In this document: piece by piece, positions 46,998 to 59,880 of the stretch
How positions within the stretch are numbered: the first letter of the stretch is position 1
Layout: each line of letters starts with the position of its first letter
Program-made: the position numbers and the translations under genes
Origin: Nageia nagi
Taxonomy: Eukaryota > Pinophyta
Direction: 5' to 3'
Assembly: GCA_050084985.1 (NCBI GenBank)
Contig: JBITNC010000001.1
Span: forward strand, 147,498,001-147,562,000
Length of the DNA stretch: 64,000 bases
Notes under the pieces: generated by a model
What the model saw: the letters and a program-made list of their open reading frames with translations, nothing else
Told to the model about the DNA's origin: nothing
Databases searched by the model: none

Positions 46998-48080
46998 CTA
47001 GCCAAGGCCTCACTTGGGCTTCTCTATTGATCCATTTGTATTGCATAGGCTCTAATGGCACATTTTGTTGCATACTAAACTATCTTTAATCTGCTAAAAG
47101 TGAAATACCTCTACATCTCATACATGGCTCCCTCATAAGTGTCATATCTTCCTCATGTAAGTTACATGTACTCCTCGAGCCAGTAGGGATGTATCTCTAT
47201 GGCTTGTAAATGATATCCTACAATTGTAACCTAGCTAAAATAAGCCTATACCAATCAATATGACCCTCATAGTATTATTGTTATGCCCTCTCTAGTTCAC
47301 AAGGCCATCATTATGCAAATGATAGCTCTTGTCAGTGACCAATGGAATATCGATCATCATGTCATCTATATACACCATCATAGGTAGGCTATTCAATCAT
47401 GCAAATTGAATATGCTCCCAATCCCATGTCTAATATGCTTCCAATCCCATGTATAATATGCTCCCAAGCCCATACCTATATTAATAGTAAGATACTCACA
47501 CCTCATTTCCCTCTCATGGCTCCTCATAGTTCTCTATAAGTTTGTAATAACAATGTTGGCCCCCATACAAAGACTATCCACTCTTATACCAACTAAATCA
47601 CCACTTTGAACATGTTCCAAGGGAACCTAGGTGTTGAGGAATCTAGTAGCACAAATGATGAGATTAGTAGCATGATAAGTGTCTCTCATCATCTTAGTAG
47701 ATGAAAAGTCATATAGAGGTTCTATCTGCAGACCTCCTCCTTAGATTTCCCAAGTGTAATAGCCATCTCTTAAATATGGCTACATCATTACCCTATTAAT
47801 TGCTACCATCACTAGCTTGCCCTCTATTAGTATGTGGAAGATGTGATATATAACCTCAAATGTTAAGGTCAGCTCCCTATAGGGAGTAGGAATGTGTATC
47901 TATTAGGATTAAATTGCTCCCTCTATGTATCCATGTATGAGATATTTCCCATAGTTTTATGGATGTATTAAGCACTCATGAGGCCTAATGCCTCAAGCTA
48001 ATACCAGTCATCTTTGTACATTATATCACACACTCTTGCCAAGAGTGGTCAAAACTTGTGCTAAATTCTTATTTGGCATA
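46998..48080 (-). pseudogene. PMD gene 2, proximal part (right of the insertion)
   Basis: Minus-strand PMD remnant: DDWY*LEALGL, NPNRYTFLLPIGELTLTFE, VIYHIFHILIEGKLVMVAIN, YLRDGYYTWEI, then TYHATNLIICATRFLNT and GLGAYYTWDW, and downstream the stretch around DIPLVTDKSYHLHNDGLVN. The pattern W-x-P-x-x-x-T-F-x-x-P-x-G-E-x-T-x-T-F-E is the PMD signature. At 46998 the gene is cut by the 8-kb element; the rest is at 38000-38983. Orientation (antisense to the Tat integrase at 34-35 kb) suggests it was an antisense passenger of that older element. Confidence 0.72.
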
Positions 48081-49796
48081 CATTTTGATAGGTAGTCAAT
48101 GTATATTTTTATCAATCAACATGTTTCTACATGTATTTTATAGGATTTTTTTAAGAAAAAATTTTAATTTGTAATTATATAAAAATGCTATTCCAATTAG
48201 TTTTGAAATCTTGAAAATAGCAAAATTTCTATAGATAGGCTATTCCCATGTATTTTTGTCTATTTTACTTGGGAAAAAATTTGCAATTCTAAAAATAGCA
48301 AAATTGTTATAAATAGCACTTTAAAAAATCATACTATTTAAGTCTATCTTTGGTGTATGTTTGATGTTTGTTTAGTGGTTTACCAAATATCATAGTTTTG
48401 ATTGTCAAATTATGATTTTATCTTTATCAATCAAAATCATCTTAATATGGGTGATTTACAAAATCATCTAGATGATTTGTAAAGTCATCCCCATCCTGAG
48501 TGACCCTAAATCAAATCATCCCCTAGTGGGACAATTTGCAATAGTCTAAATGCAAAAAATTAGAAACATATCTCCAAATTTACAAAAACTTACAAAAAAT
48601 ATTAAAGAAACAACATAAAGCAAAATTTATGTTCATTTTTAATCAAAAACTAAATATTTGAAAGTTGTTAAATTAGTGGGTGTTATTATTAGCATCATTA
48701 TTTCATTTTCTTTCCTATGTGTAGACTGGGGTTGAGCAATATTCGATGTTTTTGGGCATCTCTATTTCATTATCTACCATTATCATATTTCAAGTTCATT
48801 AGTATCTCATTGACATATCATTTACACTTATTATTTTGGAACCCCTTATTTATTTTTCTATTAGGTGAGGAGATTATTATTATGTATAATCTTGCTATCC
48901 CTATATGGGGTATCATATTATACTTATTTTTAGTAGGCTAAATCCCTAAATTCATGGTTCATTGTAAATATTACCTAAGAACCTATTTATTTTAAATAAA
49001 TAAAAGAAGCATTATACCCAAGGAAGAATTAACCAAGGAGTGGTTGAGAGCCTACCTTTTTTATTAATGGATCCTCCCCTAGTCCCCCTCCACCACCACA
49101 TACTGATCCTAGAGCAACCATTTTAGCATTGATCTCCCAATCCTAGTATGATATTTACCCCTTTGTGTACCCTAGATTTATAACCTCTTTATTGATTTTG
49201 TTTATAATTGCATAGGTCAAATTATCAAAAGTAGATAAGCACAAAATTGCCAAATGATAGAGCTCTAAAGTAAAAAGTTACAATGAAAGTGATAGCATAA
49301 AATCCTAATTGATTTTTATTTTTATTTTCACATCCAATCAGATCATCCCAATGATTCTATAACCCTTATCATTTAGATGACCTATAGTCATTTGGACAAC
49401 TAGTTATGTAATATTTCACCCTTGTCATTATTATCATTTTTCTCAATTTCTCTACTTATTTTATCAAATGGGCATATGTCATTCCTTGTCACACCTAACA
49501 TCTTCCCACTTGAGGCAAAGAGATTTATACACTTCATTTTTTATCAAAATTTTTACAAATTCTTATCAAGTTAGTCATTAATTTTTGTTAGATACATCTC
49601 AAATACATGGTCAAAAGTTTTACATTACAAGTGTTCTCATGATAGTATTGTTCAACATGATCTATTGGCAATCAACATATTCAAATATCATCATGGTTGA
49701 CATTGGTATTTCTCTTATTCAAGCATTGTATTCCTATGTGCTATGGTTGAATGCTTGGTAGGTCTATGAGCCTATTGTCACTATTTCTTTTTTTCA
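48081..49796. other. Intergenic, no recognisable gene
   Basis: AT-rich DNA; the ORF 48717-48941 has a hydrophobic, uninformative composition. Short words such as ATAGCAAAATTT (48228) and ATAGCAAAATTG (48295) recur locally. Confidence 0.5.
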
Positions 49797-50115
49797 TATT
49801 CCCTTCAACTTTTGGGGCAAAGTAGAGATTACTTGGTACTTATTTTTCCTTTAGCTACTAGGGAAAAGTATAGATCATTTGACACTTATTTTTCCTTTAG
49901 ATGTTAGGATAAAGTAGTGATCATTTAGCACTTATTTTCCCTTTAGTTTTTTGGGGCAAAGTAGAGATTATTTGGTACTTATTTTCCTTCAGCTATTGGT
50001 GCAAAGCAAAGATCATTTTGTTAGACTCCCTCTAGCTACTAGGTCAAAGCAAAGATCATTTATTTTTATTACCCTTAAATTGTTGGTGCAAAGAAGAGAT
50101 CATTTTCCTTTTTTT
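49797..50115. repeat. 46-bp imperfect tandem repeat
   Basis: About seven units such as ACTTATTTTTCCTTTAGCTA plus CTAGGGAAAAGTATAGATCA, with variants GGGGCAAAGTAGAGATTA and GGTGCAAAGCAAAGATCA. The plus-strand ORF 49951-50193 is this repeat read through. Confidence 0.85.
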
Positions 50116-51747
50116 TACATTTATTTTAGATTCCCTTTCTATATTAATTTTAGATTAAATTATATTTGGCTTATTATTTTAATGACTATCTAATATGTGA
50201 AAATGTGAAAGAATCTCTCCAAGGAAACAATGTGTATGGATGAATATATATAGTTAATAGATAAATACTATTACATTATCATCTAGCTGGAGGAATTGGG
50301 TACAAAATAAGATGCTTTAACTATCAATAATCAAGGAATCTATAGAAACATTACTTAAGCAAAACTAAGTAAATCTTAAGCTCTGAAGTAACATCAAAGA
50401 GGTAAGAGGATCAAGTGTACAATGCCTAGAATTTAAGGAAATGTATCACAACTAGGTGCTTGGAGCTAAGTAGGAAATGGAGAAGCCCAACAATAATGAA
50501 AATACTTTTAAGTGTTGTCATACTAAGAGTGTTGTAGAGCATACTATTTCATCTAGAAATGTAGAGTTGTGGGAGAATGTCAAGTAAAAAAAGGAGAATC
50601 TAATGGTACTAAATAATGAAGCCTAAATAATCATAATCATGATCTTGCAAACTCATAATCATTCAAGCAATCCTAACAATGATGTTTATAAATAATTTTC
50701 ATGGGCTTCATTTCCAAGAATTTCTTAATTTTTAAGTATTTTGAGTGTAAATTCAAGGGTTTTAACATCAATTCTTGAGCATTCATCTTAGACCCATTGG
50801 ATCACATCTCCCTCCATGGTTGATTAAGTATCTTTTAGGCTTTAGGATTATTTTACTATTAATGGTGGATTTCATGGCTTTTATAGGTTTTTTATCATAT
50901 CTTTAATCACACTTTGAATCTTTTATCCTCCATTAATATTATATTCTCTTAATTGATTGGTATATAGGAATGTTTAGTCTAATTTGTTTAGCTAGGGTGG
51001 CCTTTAATTTCTAAACCTTAATGTTGGTATATTATTTATATTTATTTAGCTTAAATTATCTTAGATCCATCCTCATTTACTATAATTATCCATAGATCTT
51101 TGTATACATTATTCATATTTGTACATGGTCCTAATTATCATATATATTTGAGCATTTATCATACATATTATCAATATTTAGTCACATCTTGTTAATATCA
51201 TTAGATCTATTCATTATCATATGAAGTTGTGTATCATTTTCATAAAACACATATATCTAGTTTCTATCATCCTTTTTGTTTAGGATTAGGGGGCCTACTC
51301 TCTTGTTGATTTGGGGTTTCACCCTTATTAATTAGTCAAAATACCTCAAGGTCTTGTGATTTGAGGTTCCTCATATTATTTATCTACTTAGCAGGTCTCT
51401 AGACATCTTGTCATCTCAAGCATAAAGGACATATCTATACCCCATTCTTTATCATTTTATCTCATCACATCAAAGGAAAGATTAGTTGTAACATTTAGTT
51501 TTCTTGAGATTATTAATAAGGTGTGTTGATTGGTCTAAGGTATAAGAAAATAAGCATTACAATATCTAATTAAATCCCCTCCCATATCATTGCATCATAT
51601 AGAATGAAGCTAGAAACCTTGATTTTATGCTCATTTTGTGATATTATGATCTAATAAAATATCCATATTTTTTAACATTTAATTCTACAACTAGATCAAA
51701 TGCTATTAATTTCAACTAGGATGGATCTTCTTTATTGCAAATGGGTT
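50116..51747. other. Intergenic, no recognisable gene
   Basis: AT-rich sequence with no protein similarity and no clear repeat. Confidence 0.5.
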
Positions 51748-51928
51748 GGATACTCCTTCTTACAACTCTATTGTATCTCGATCCTCCTTCTAATTATATC
51801 ATAACCTCCTTATTATAACCATTTCAAAACCTTCTTCCTACAACTAGGTCAGAACCTCCTTCTTATAATTGATTTGGATCCTCCTTCTTGCAATTGTATC
51901 AAAACATTCTTCTTACAATTTGTCATTT
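51748..51928. repeat. 25-bp imperfect tandem repeat
   Basis: Seven units of the type AACCTCCTTCTTATAATTGA plus TTTGG, beginning ACTCCTTCTTACAACTC and ending ACATTCTTCTTACAATTTG. Confidence 0.85.
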
Positions 51929-52450
51929 AGAGCATTTCACCTTAATAGTTTATGAGATTATGTATTATTTGAATTATTACAAGATAAATCAGTCATATTC
52001 AAAAGGATATAACTTTTTCTACATACATCTAATGGGGAAATGATACACCATTAGAATGTTCATAAAAAATCATTTCCAATTTATGGCTACATGATCCTTT
52101 GTTCAAAACATTAGCCCTAAGCATGCATTTGAAGATTTCAACTAGTTGTAGGAAAATGCAATTATCTTAGCTATGTAGATTTAGTACTAACCCAATTGCA
52201 TAAGCCTAAACAGATTGACACTAGATATATGCAACCAAGATGACTACATTTTACTTCAACTAGTTAGAATCTTCAAGTGCATTCCCATGGCTTATTTTTT
52301 GATAAAAAGGGTTTAGATAACCACTCATTGGAAAGGGTTTTCATGAACTTTCTAATAATGTATCATTTTTCCCCTATATATGGTTGATCTATTTTGTAAG
52401 CTTCAACTTATTCCTAACCTCATAAAATATTAAGATGAAATTCTCTAAAA

Positions 52451-52712
52451 ACTTGGTTGCATATCTAATGGTGCCAACTAGGTTGCATGTCTCATGGCCC
52501 TAGTCCAGTTACATGTTTTCACATTAACCTTGTTACATGGATAAATGATGTCGAATCAATTGCATCCATATATGATGTTGAATTGGTTACAAAATATTTG
52601 ATGTTGAAATAGTTACATAGAATCTATATGTGGTATTGAATTGGATGTAAAGTATTTTACATTGAATTGGTTGTAAAATATTTGGTATTGAGTTGGTTAC
52701 AAATTTATTGCC
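52451..52712. repeat. 26-bp imperfect tandem repeat
   Basis: About ten units of the type TTGGTTACAAAATATTTGAT plus GTTGAA. The left units (TTGGTTGCATATCTAATGGT) are more diverged than the right ones. It lies just beyond the integrase end of the minus-strand gypsy copy, in its 3' untranslated zone. Confidence 0.85.
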
Positions 52713-52899
52713 AATTTTTTAACATCTTTTTTTATATTTGTATAAAAATAATTTGCTTATTTATCATATTGCCATCATTTCTAAATAACTTTTCAAAATA
52801 TTCACCAAGATTTTATATGTCAATTTAGGAGGGGTCTCATAATTTACCATGCTAAAAAATATCATCCATTAAGGTAATCTCATCTTATAATATATCATA

Positions 52900-54310
52900 T
52901 GATTTGACATTGATAGAATCTAATTATTTTCTATAATATACAATAGCATCCATCTTTATATGGTAATAAAAATTAATCTCTTACTTAGTGGGGTGTGCCA
53001 AATTTTGTATTAATCACATATGGATCAATCAAATTTGATTGAAATTTACCTTTAAGTTCTTAAGAGGTTGTAGTGTTTGATACATTTTTAAGAAATACCA
53101 AATTACTTATTTGAAATTACTTAGATTTGATTTTCTTTCAATATTCCCTTTTAATCCTGGATTGATACACTCTTAAGTGTTTAAGTGCATTGATCCTTTT
53201 TTCATATAATATTTGTATTTATTACAATCTTTCTCTTCTTTGATCCTCTTCATTTATAATTCCTCTTAGTGAAACTCTCAAATATGGTATCTAAAACTCT
53301 AAAGGAATCATAACCTCATCTCCATAGATAATTAAAAAAGTGGTTTCCCTAGTTAGAGTCCAAATACTTGTGTGATAGGTCTATAATGCATATGGAATTT
53401 GTTCATACAAATTCCTATCATTATTTTAAATTATTTTTCATAATATACTTCTAATGATCTTGTTTGATGCTTTATATTCTTCATTACCTTATGTATAATA
53501 TGGTTTTGAATATTATTTCTCAATATGAACTATTTTGTAAAACTATCTCATTTTCATACTTCTAAGGTTAGGCTTATTATCCATAACAACTATAGAAGGA
53601 ATTTTAAATCTTGTAATGATGTATTCAATAATAAAATCTATCAACTTAACTAAAATCATGGACTTCAAAGGAATAGCCTCAACCTAATTTTGTATAATAT
53701 TTCATGGTTATTATGATAAACTTGTGACCATCACTTGAGTTTGGGTTGATAACACCAATAAGATCAATAGCCCAACTATAAAATGGTTATGAGTATGTAA
53801 TTATTGTTAATGCTTGTGAAGGTTTAAGTTCCAAAATTGCATTATTTATATAATTGACACACTTCTTTATATGTTGAAAATAATATTATTCCATAGTTGG
53901 CCAATAATACCCCATTCTAAGTAACCTTTGATAAATTGATATACAATTGAAATGACCACCAAATATATCATCATGAGATTATTCTAGTGTAGTTTTAGTT
54001 TCTCTACTATGTAAACATCACAATAAGGTACCTTCAAAATATATTTTATAAATTATGTTTCCATTAATGATAAAATTAGTTACAAGTTTCTTGAGTCTAG
54101 TTCTTTCATTTCTATTTTCATTATCTTTCATCCCTCTATGAATAGTATCATTCTTAAGATACTAATAAATATCCTTACACCATGGACTAATATCAAACTC
54201 CACATTTGTAATTGTACAAACATAATAAAATTGTTCAACATAACTAGTATGGCATGAACACTTACCCAATTTCTTTATTATGATAATTGTCTCTTTACCA
54301 TCAATTTTAA
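52900..54310 (-). pseudogene. Tat-like gypsy copy 1: integrase
   Basis: Minus strand, from about 54310 leftwards: the linker FDISPWCKDIY and LKKLVTNFIINGNIIYK, the H2C2 zone (SHDDIFGGHFN, RMGYYWPTME, HIKKCV), core (WAIDLIGVINPN, IPSIVVMDN, YEQIPYAL*TYHTSI, YGDEVMIPLEF), and the C-terminal region (RLXQIQILYEKRINALKHL, LKGKFQSNLIDPYVIK). This is the only integrase of the minus-strand element that reaches its end. Stops are frequent, many at former Gln or Trp. Confidence 0.85.
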
Positions 54311-54379
54311 TAGGCATAATAGAAGCCATAATAACCATAGCATCTACATAGCTATTGTTATTTCTTGGGATATTGTCTA

Positions 54380-54790
54380 AATAATACTCATCAAAATAAT
54401 TAATTTATATAATAAATGAGTCTTTGTAAGGGATAATATTTTCATCTTTTGTATTATATATGTCATATACTTGGTTAATAATCAATTGTGAATTACAATA
54501 AATATGAATATGCTTAATTTCCATGCTAATTGTTACCTTTAATCCCAATATAATAGCCTAATATTTGATTACATTGTTAGTGCAATCAAAAGCTAATTTA
54601 TATGGCATATGAGTAACTAATCCATGAGGGGATATCAAAATAAAACTTGCCCCACTCTATTCATACATTTCAAACCATCAAAGAAAAATTTCCAAGGTTT
54701 TTCTTTTTGTGTAGAGGCACATTCATCTTAAAATTCTTCATTTAGAGAAGTATCATCATATGGAAAATCATCGATAAAATCTACCAAAAC
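54380..54790 (-). pseudogene. Tat-like gypsy copy 1: additional RNase H
   Basis: SGASFILISPHGLVTHMPYK, FDCTNNVIKY*AIILGLKV, IYCNSQLIINQVYDIYN and NNNSYVDAMVIMASI follow the pattern of the second RNase H of Tat elements, including the G-A-x-x-x-L-I-S-P-x-G start. It lies between the first RNase H and integrase. Confidence 0.83.
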
Positions 54791-54829
54791 TTGAACTTTA
54801 ATTAATTTTTTGTTAATAAAAATAAGATC

Positions 54830-55260
54830 AAATTCTTACAATAACATTACCCATTTTGTATCCCTTCCTGATAAGTAAGGTTTTATAACAAGTATTTTAA
54901 TGGATCAGACTTAGTAACATCATCATGAGTAGTATGCTCTAACATATAATATCTTAATTTTTTTAGTTGCCACAATAATAACATAACATTATTTTTCAAT
55001 TGAAATGTACCTTATCTTAAATTCCACCAATGTTTTTCTTATAAAATAAATAACTCTTTCTTTTCCATTGTCATCTTTTCTAGTAAGCATTATCCCCAGG
55101 AATTGTAAAGTATCAGATATGTACAACCATAGGAGTTCTCCATGTTGATATAATGAAAAAACTAGTAGATTTATCAAATATATTTTAATGTTATCAAAAG
55201 CTTATTTATATTTCTCATCCCATATAAATTTTATTTTTTTCTTGAGAAAATGATGCATAT
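54830..55260 (-). pseudogene. Tat-like gypsy copy 1: RNase H
   Basis: FIWDEKYK*AFDNIKIYL, GELLWLYISDTLQFLGIML, DDNGKERVIYFIRKTLVEF, IRYISIEK and VATKK. Standard gypsy RNase H order directly after RT. Confidence 0.85.
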
Positions 55261-55269
55261 TTATCAACA

Positions 55270-56110
55270 AGTTTAGAAATAAATATTCTTATTGCATTTA
55301 TTTTTCCTTGAATACTTCTAAGTTATTCCAAATTTATTTGAGGTTGAGTGTCTTTAATTTCTTTCATTTTATTTGGATCTAATTCAATACCTCTTCTAGA
55401 TTTGATAATGTACCCTAATAGTTTTCTAGAAGAGACACCAAATAAATATTTTTGGGGTTTAATTTTAAAGTTATATATGTCCATTCTTTCAAACACTAAT
55501 TTTGAATCATGAATTCGGTCTTCCTTTATTTTTTAGTTTACTAAAATATCATCTAAATAAACCTTTATATTGATATGTATAAGATCATAGAACATGGTTT
55601 TGATAGCTCTTTGGTAAGTGGCTCCTATATTCTTAAGACCAGAAGGCATAACTTTATAATGAAAATTACCCCAAGGAGTTCTAAATATTATTTTATATTG
55701 GTCACTTTCTTTAATTTTAATTTGGTTATAAACTAAAAATCCATATATAAATGATAACATCTCATAACCATCCACACTATTAACAATCAAATCAATATTA
55801 GGCAAAGAAAAATCCTATTTCAAGCATGCTTTATTCATTTCTCTAAAATTGGTACACATTATAACTTCTCTATTAGGTTTTGGGTTGGAACTATACTAGA
55901 TATCCAAGTAGAGTAATCTATATGTGCTATAATTTTTTCTTTAAGTTCTTTATCAATTTATTTATTTACTAACAAAGATATTATGGGATTTATTTTTCTA
56001 GGTTTTATTTAATAGGTTTAGTATCTTTTTTAACAACCTAAATATGTGTAATAAAATTTTCATCTAGACCAAGAATATCCTCATAAAACTAAGAAAATAC
56101 CTTTTTAATT
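55270..56110 (-). pseudogene. Tat-like gypsy copy 1: reverse transcriptase
   Basis: Pre-RT YEDILGLDENFITH (about 56090) leads to NIDLIVNSVDGYEMLSFIYG, FLVYNQIKI, TPWGNFHYKVMPSGLKNIG, ATYQRAIKTMF and the palm motif YLDD (for YVDD, about 55550). The thumb follows with LVFERMDIYNFKIKPQKYLF-like sequence. The central block (55805-55533) is an open frame of 90 codons. Outer parts carry stops. Confidence 0.86.
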
Positions 56111-57390
56111 TATTAAAATATTTCTTGAAATTTATATTATTTTGCAAACCATTTTCTTGATTTTATGAATTTTTTTATTTTCTTGAGTTTCTTATTTCTA
56201 TAAGATGATCTCATCAACCTCCTCATTGATCATAGGTATCTATTCTTAGAGTTGAAGTGGTGGTTTTAAGTCATTTAATCCTACACCATAAAATCACCCA
56301 TCATGCTTATGATTATTTATGTGACACCCCTACTTAGACCTACACCTACTCCTACTCCTACGTTTTTATAGAAAATGAAAGAAAAGGGAGAGTAGTGGTC
56401 CAAAAATTCACCAATGGTATCCTCATCATGAACATATTTTTTAAATTATGCTTGAGGATAAGGAAAATAACCCTTGGATCTCATGTCACTATACTTTAGA
56501 AACTAGAACCTGGCTCCTAGAAACTCTAGAATAGCAACCTCACACTCAAAGATATCAACATATACTTCTACAAGATCATTCTCATCAATAAAAAATAAAA
56601 TAAACCAAGCATACAAGCTTGCTATCATCCTCATCAAATAATTTTGATATATCAATAGTGGTCATATATTTAGATAAGTGTGCAAATAGAAGGTATCTTT
56701 TGACTCATTTTGAAATCCAACTCCTACCTTTTTCTTTGTGGCTTCTACATTTTCAAGAAATTCTTCCATATTTTATTCCATTTTATCTAATCCTTTACCC
56801 TTATATTTACATCTAACAACCATATATCCTATCTAAAACCCTTAACTAAATTTTAAATAAGATCATAGCATACCTAGATAGCTTATTTGAAATGGATAAG
56901 TTGATGAATTAGATTTATAAATAGTGTTATATATCATTAGTATTGAATAAGATCTTTTGAAGTATATCTAAAGTGCAATCATAATAAAAAATGAACCACT
57001 AGTGATCCTCTTCTTGAGGAATTGGGTATTGTAGCTTTGGAATTGGATTAGGTTCATTAATAGCAAGCTTAGATTGAGTTTATTTCCCTTTTATAACTAA
57101 AGAAATAGATTGATGATGGTCCTCTTTATGCTAATAGTGGTCCATTTTTTATGGATCTATTAGTCTATGTAAAGAGTTTTTTGGAGTTGAGCACACTAAT
57201 GTTCAAGATTTTATATATCCCAACATAAGTATCATCATTTTTCCTTTTGTTTTATCTTTATTACAAATATTTTAGGAAATTTGAAAGGAGGAAACTATTA
57301 ATAATATGCAAAGCTACATCTCTTTACTAACTCTTCATCTACATCGATATTGATAATCTTTTCATTTTTCTCAAAGTTGATACATCTATG
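56111..57390 (-). pseudogene. Tat-like gypsy copy 1: protease-RT linker
   Basis: Long linker typical of Tat elements. Minus-strand reading gives the stretch around VEVYVDIFECEVAIL, then DMRSKGYFPYPQA-like and KYVHDEDTIGEFL-like sequence. Paralogous to 60131-61480 in copy 2, with which it aligns closely. Confidence 0.65.
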
Positions 57391-57720
57391 TTATATGTAG
57401 GGAATAATTGCATCCATATCATGAATCCAAAATCTTCTAAGGATGATAATGTATGGTATCTTGGTATCCATCATATAAAGAGAGGTAGTAACTTTATTTA
57501 GTCCAACCTTGATAGGAAGTTTAATGGTACCAATATAATTTCTTGTTGTATTATCAAATTCTCTTAGCCTCATTATTGATTTTTCAATAGGTGGAAGTCT
57601 TCTATCAATTTGATCAAGGAGAACCATAGAAGTAATATTGAATTTTGATACCCTAATTTCCAATACCTTTCAAATAGTATCATTTAACATTCTAGTTTAG
57701 ATATGAAGTACCTCATACTA
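57391..57720 (-). pseudogene. Tat-like gypsy copy 1: aspartic protease
   Basis: FNITSMVLLDQIDRRLPPIE, IMRLREFDNTTRNYIGTIKL, TTSLYMMDTKIPYIIILRRF and WIHDMDAIIP match gypsy protease from just after the catalytic D-G/S-G-(A/S). The catalytic triplet is lost: the start reads VSKFNITS, where copy 2 keeps NRGSTLNITS. Confidence 0.8.
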
Positions 57721-58224
57721 ATCGACCACATATTTACTAGGATGATCTCTAGTATCAAACTTAATCATATTGTATTAAGAGAAAAAACTAAGTAAATCAG
57801 TAAATTCAATAGCAAAAATATTTGTACTTACCTTTTCCTTCTTGAAGATCCATAAAGTGCATTTTTATGTAACTCAAATAAGAGTATCAAATTATACAAG
57901 CTTATTTTATCTTTTGTGTTCCTTAATTGATCTTCCAAGTTGTAGCTCCTAAGATCTTTATGAAGCTCCTTTATTTCAACAAGAACTAGATCTACAAACT
58001 ATTTTGGTGGCCTTCCTCTTTTTATTGATGTACAAATATCCTCATTGAAATGATATTGATATGTTTCTCTTTAGGCTCTTTCATGTAAGTACATTCATAT
58101 GTAACATTATTGATCAATTACAAAATCTTGGCTCTTAATCTTTTATAAGTTTTAATGAGATGTTCCCTCCCTTGATGATAATAACAAAAATGGTCTAGGG
58201 ATTGATATCACTCTCTTCTTATTT

Positions 58225-58245
58225 TGGTAACAATTGTAGAAGGAA
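58225..58245. other. Junction of the tandem pol duplication
   Basis: Left of here the sequence matches that ending at about 62240; right of here it matches that starting at about 53580. The join TTGGTAACAATTGTAGAAGG combines TTGGCAATAATTG (62233) and AACAACTATAGAAGG (53582), sharing only a few bases. Confidence 0.85.
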
Positions 58246-58985
58246 TTTCAAATCTTATAATGATGTATTTAAGAATAAAATCTATCAACTTAACTAAAAT
58301 CATGGACTTAAAAGGAATAGCCTCAACCCATTTTGTATAATATTTCATGATTATTATGATAAACTTATGACCATAACTTAAGTTTGGGTTGATAACACCA
58401 ATAATATCAATAGACCATGAATTAAATGGTCATGGGGATGTAATTATTATTAATTCTTGTGAAGGTGTAAGTTCCAAAATTACATATTATTTTATAATTG
58501 ACACACTTATTTATATGTTGAAAATAATATTATTCCATAGTTATCCAATAATACCCCATTTTAAGTAACCTTTGATAAATTAATCTACAATTGAAATGAC
58601 CACCACATATATCATCATGAGATTATTCTATTGTAGTTTTAGTTTCTCTATGGTGCGAATATCTCAATAAGGTACCTTCAAAAGATTTTTATAAAGTGTT
58701 TTTCCACTAATGATAAAATTAGTTACAAGTTTCTTGAGTGTAGTTCTTTCATTTTTATTTTCATTATCTTGCATCCCTCTAGGAATAGTCTCATTTTTAA
58801 GATACTCATAAATATCCTTACACCATGGACTAATATCAAACTCCATATTTGTAATTGTAAAAACATGATAAAATTGTTCAACATAACTAGTATGGCATGA
58901 ACACTTACCCAAATTCTTTATTATGATAATTATCTCTTCACCATCAATTTCAATAAGAGTAACAGAATTCATAGTAGCCATAGCA
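58236..58985 (-). pseudogene. Tat-like gypsy copy 2: integrase, truncated at the junction
   Basis: TLIEIDGEEIIIIIKNLGKC, SCHTSYVEQFYHVFTIT, FDISPWCKDIYEYLKNETIP and LKKLVTNFIISGKTLYK form an open 105-codon block (58981-58664). The H2C2 and early core follow, and the match stops within the core (around IPSTIV), where copy 1's gag/protease-side sequence begins. Confidence 0.82.
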
Positions 58986-58999
58986 TATGCATACCTATT

Positions 59000-59880
59000 G
59001 TTATTTCTTGGGATATTTTCTAAATAATACTCATAAAAATAATTAATTTATATAATAAACAAGTCTTTGTAAGGGATAAGCTTTTCATCTTTTGTATTAT
59101 ATATATAGTTCACTTGGTTAATAATCAATTATGAATTACCATAAATATGAATATGCCTAATTTCCATGCTAATTATTACCTTTAATTCCAATATAAGAGC
59201 CTCATATTCAGCTATATTGTTAGTGCAATCAAAAGCTTATTTATATGGCATATGAGTAACTAATCCATTAGGGGATATCAAAATAAAACTTGCCCCACTC
59301 TATTCATACATTTCAAACCATCAAAGAAAAATTTCCAAGGTTTTTCTTTTTGTGTAAAGGCACATTCATCTTGAAATTCTTCATTTAGAGGAGAAGTATC
59401 ATCATATGGAAAATCATTGATAAAATCTACCAACACTTGAACTTTAATTAATTTTTTGTTAATAAAAATAAGATCAAATTCTTACAATAACATTACCCAT
59501 TTTGTATCCCTTCCTGATAAGTTTTGATAACAAGTACTTTAATGGATCAGACTTAGTAACATCATGAGTAGTAGTCTCTAACATATCATGTCTTAATTTT
59601 TTAGTTGTAACAATAATAACATAATATAATTTTTCAATTAGAAAATACCTTATCTTAAAGTCCACCAATTTTTTCTTATAAAATAAATAACTCTTTCTTT
59701 TCCATTATCATCTTTTCTAGTAAGCATTATCCCTAAGAATTGTAAAGTAGCGGATAAGTACAACCATACGAGTTCTCCATGTTCATATGCTGATAAAACT
59801 AGTAGATAAATCAAATATATTTTAATGTTATCAAAATCATATTTACATTTATCATCCCATATATAGTTTATTTCAGGCAT
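59000..59880 (-). pseudogene. Tat-like gypsy copy 2: RNase H and additional RNase H
   Basis: 59880-59474 gives INYIWDDKCKYDFDNIKIYL, GELVWLYLSATLQFLGIML, DDNGKERVIYFIRKNWW and TTKKLRHDML (RNase H). 59450-59000 gives the aRNH. Both are paralogous to 54380-55260 and somewhat better preserved there than the surrounding sequence. Confidence 0.83.
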
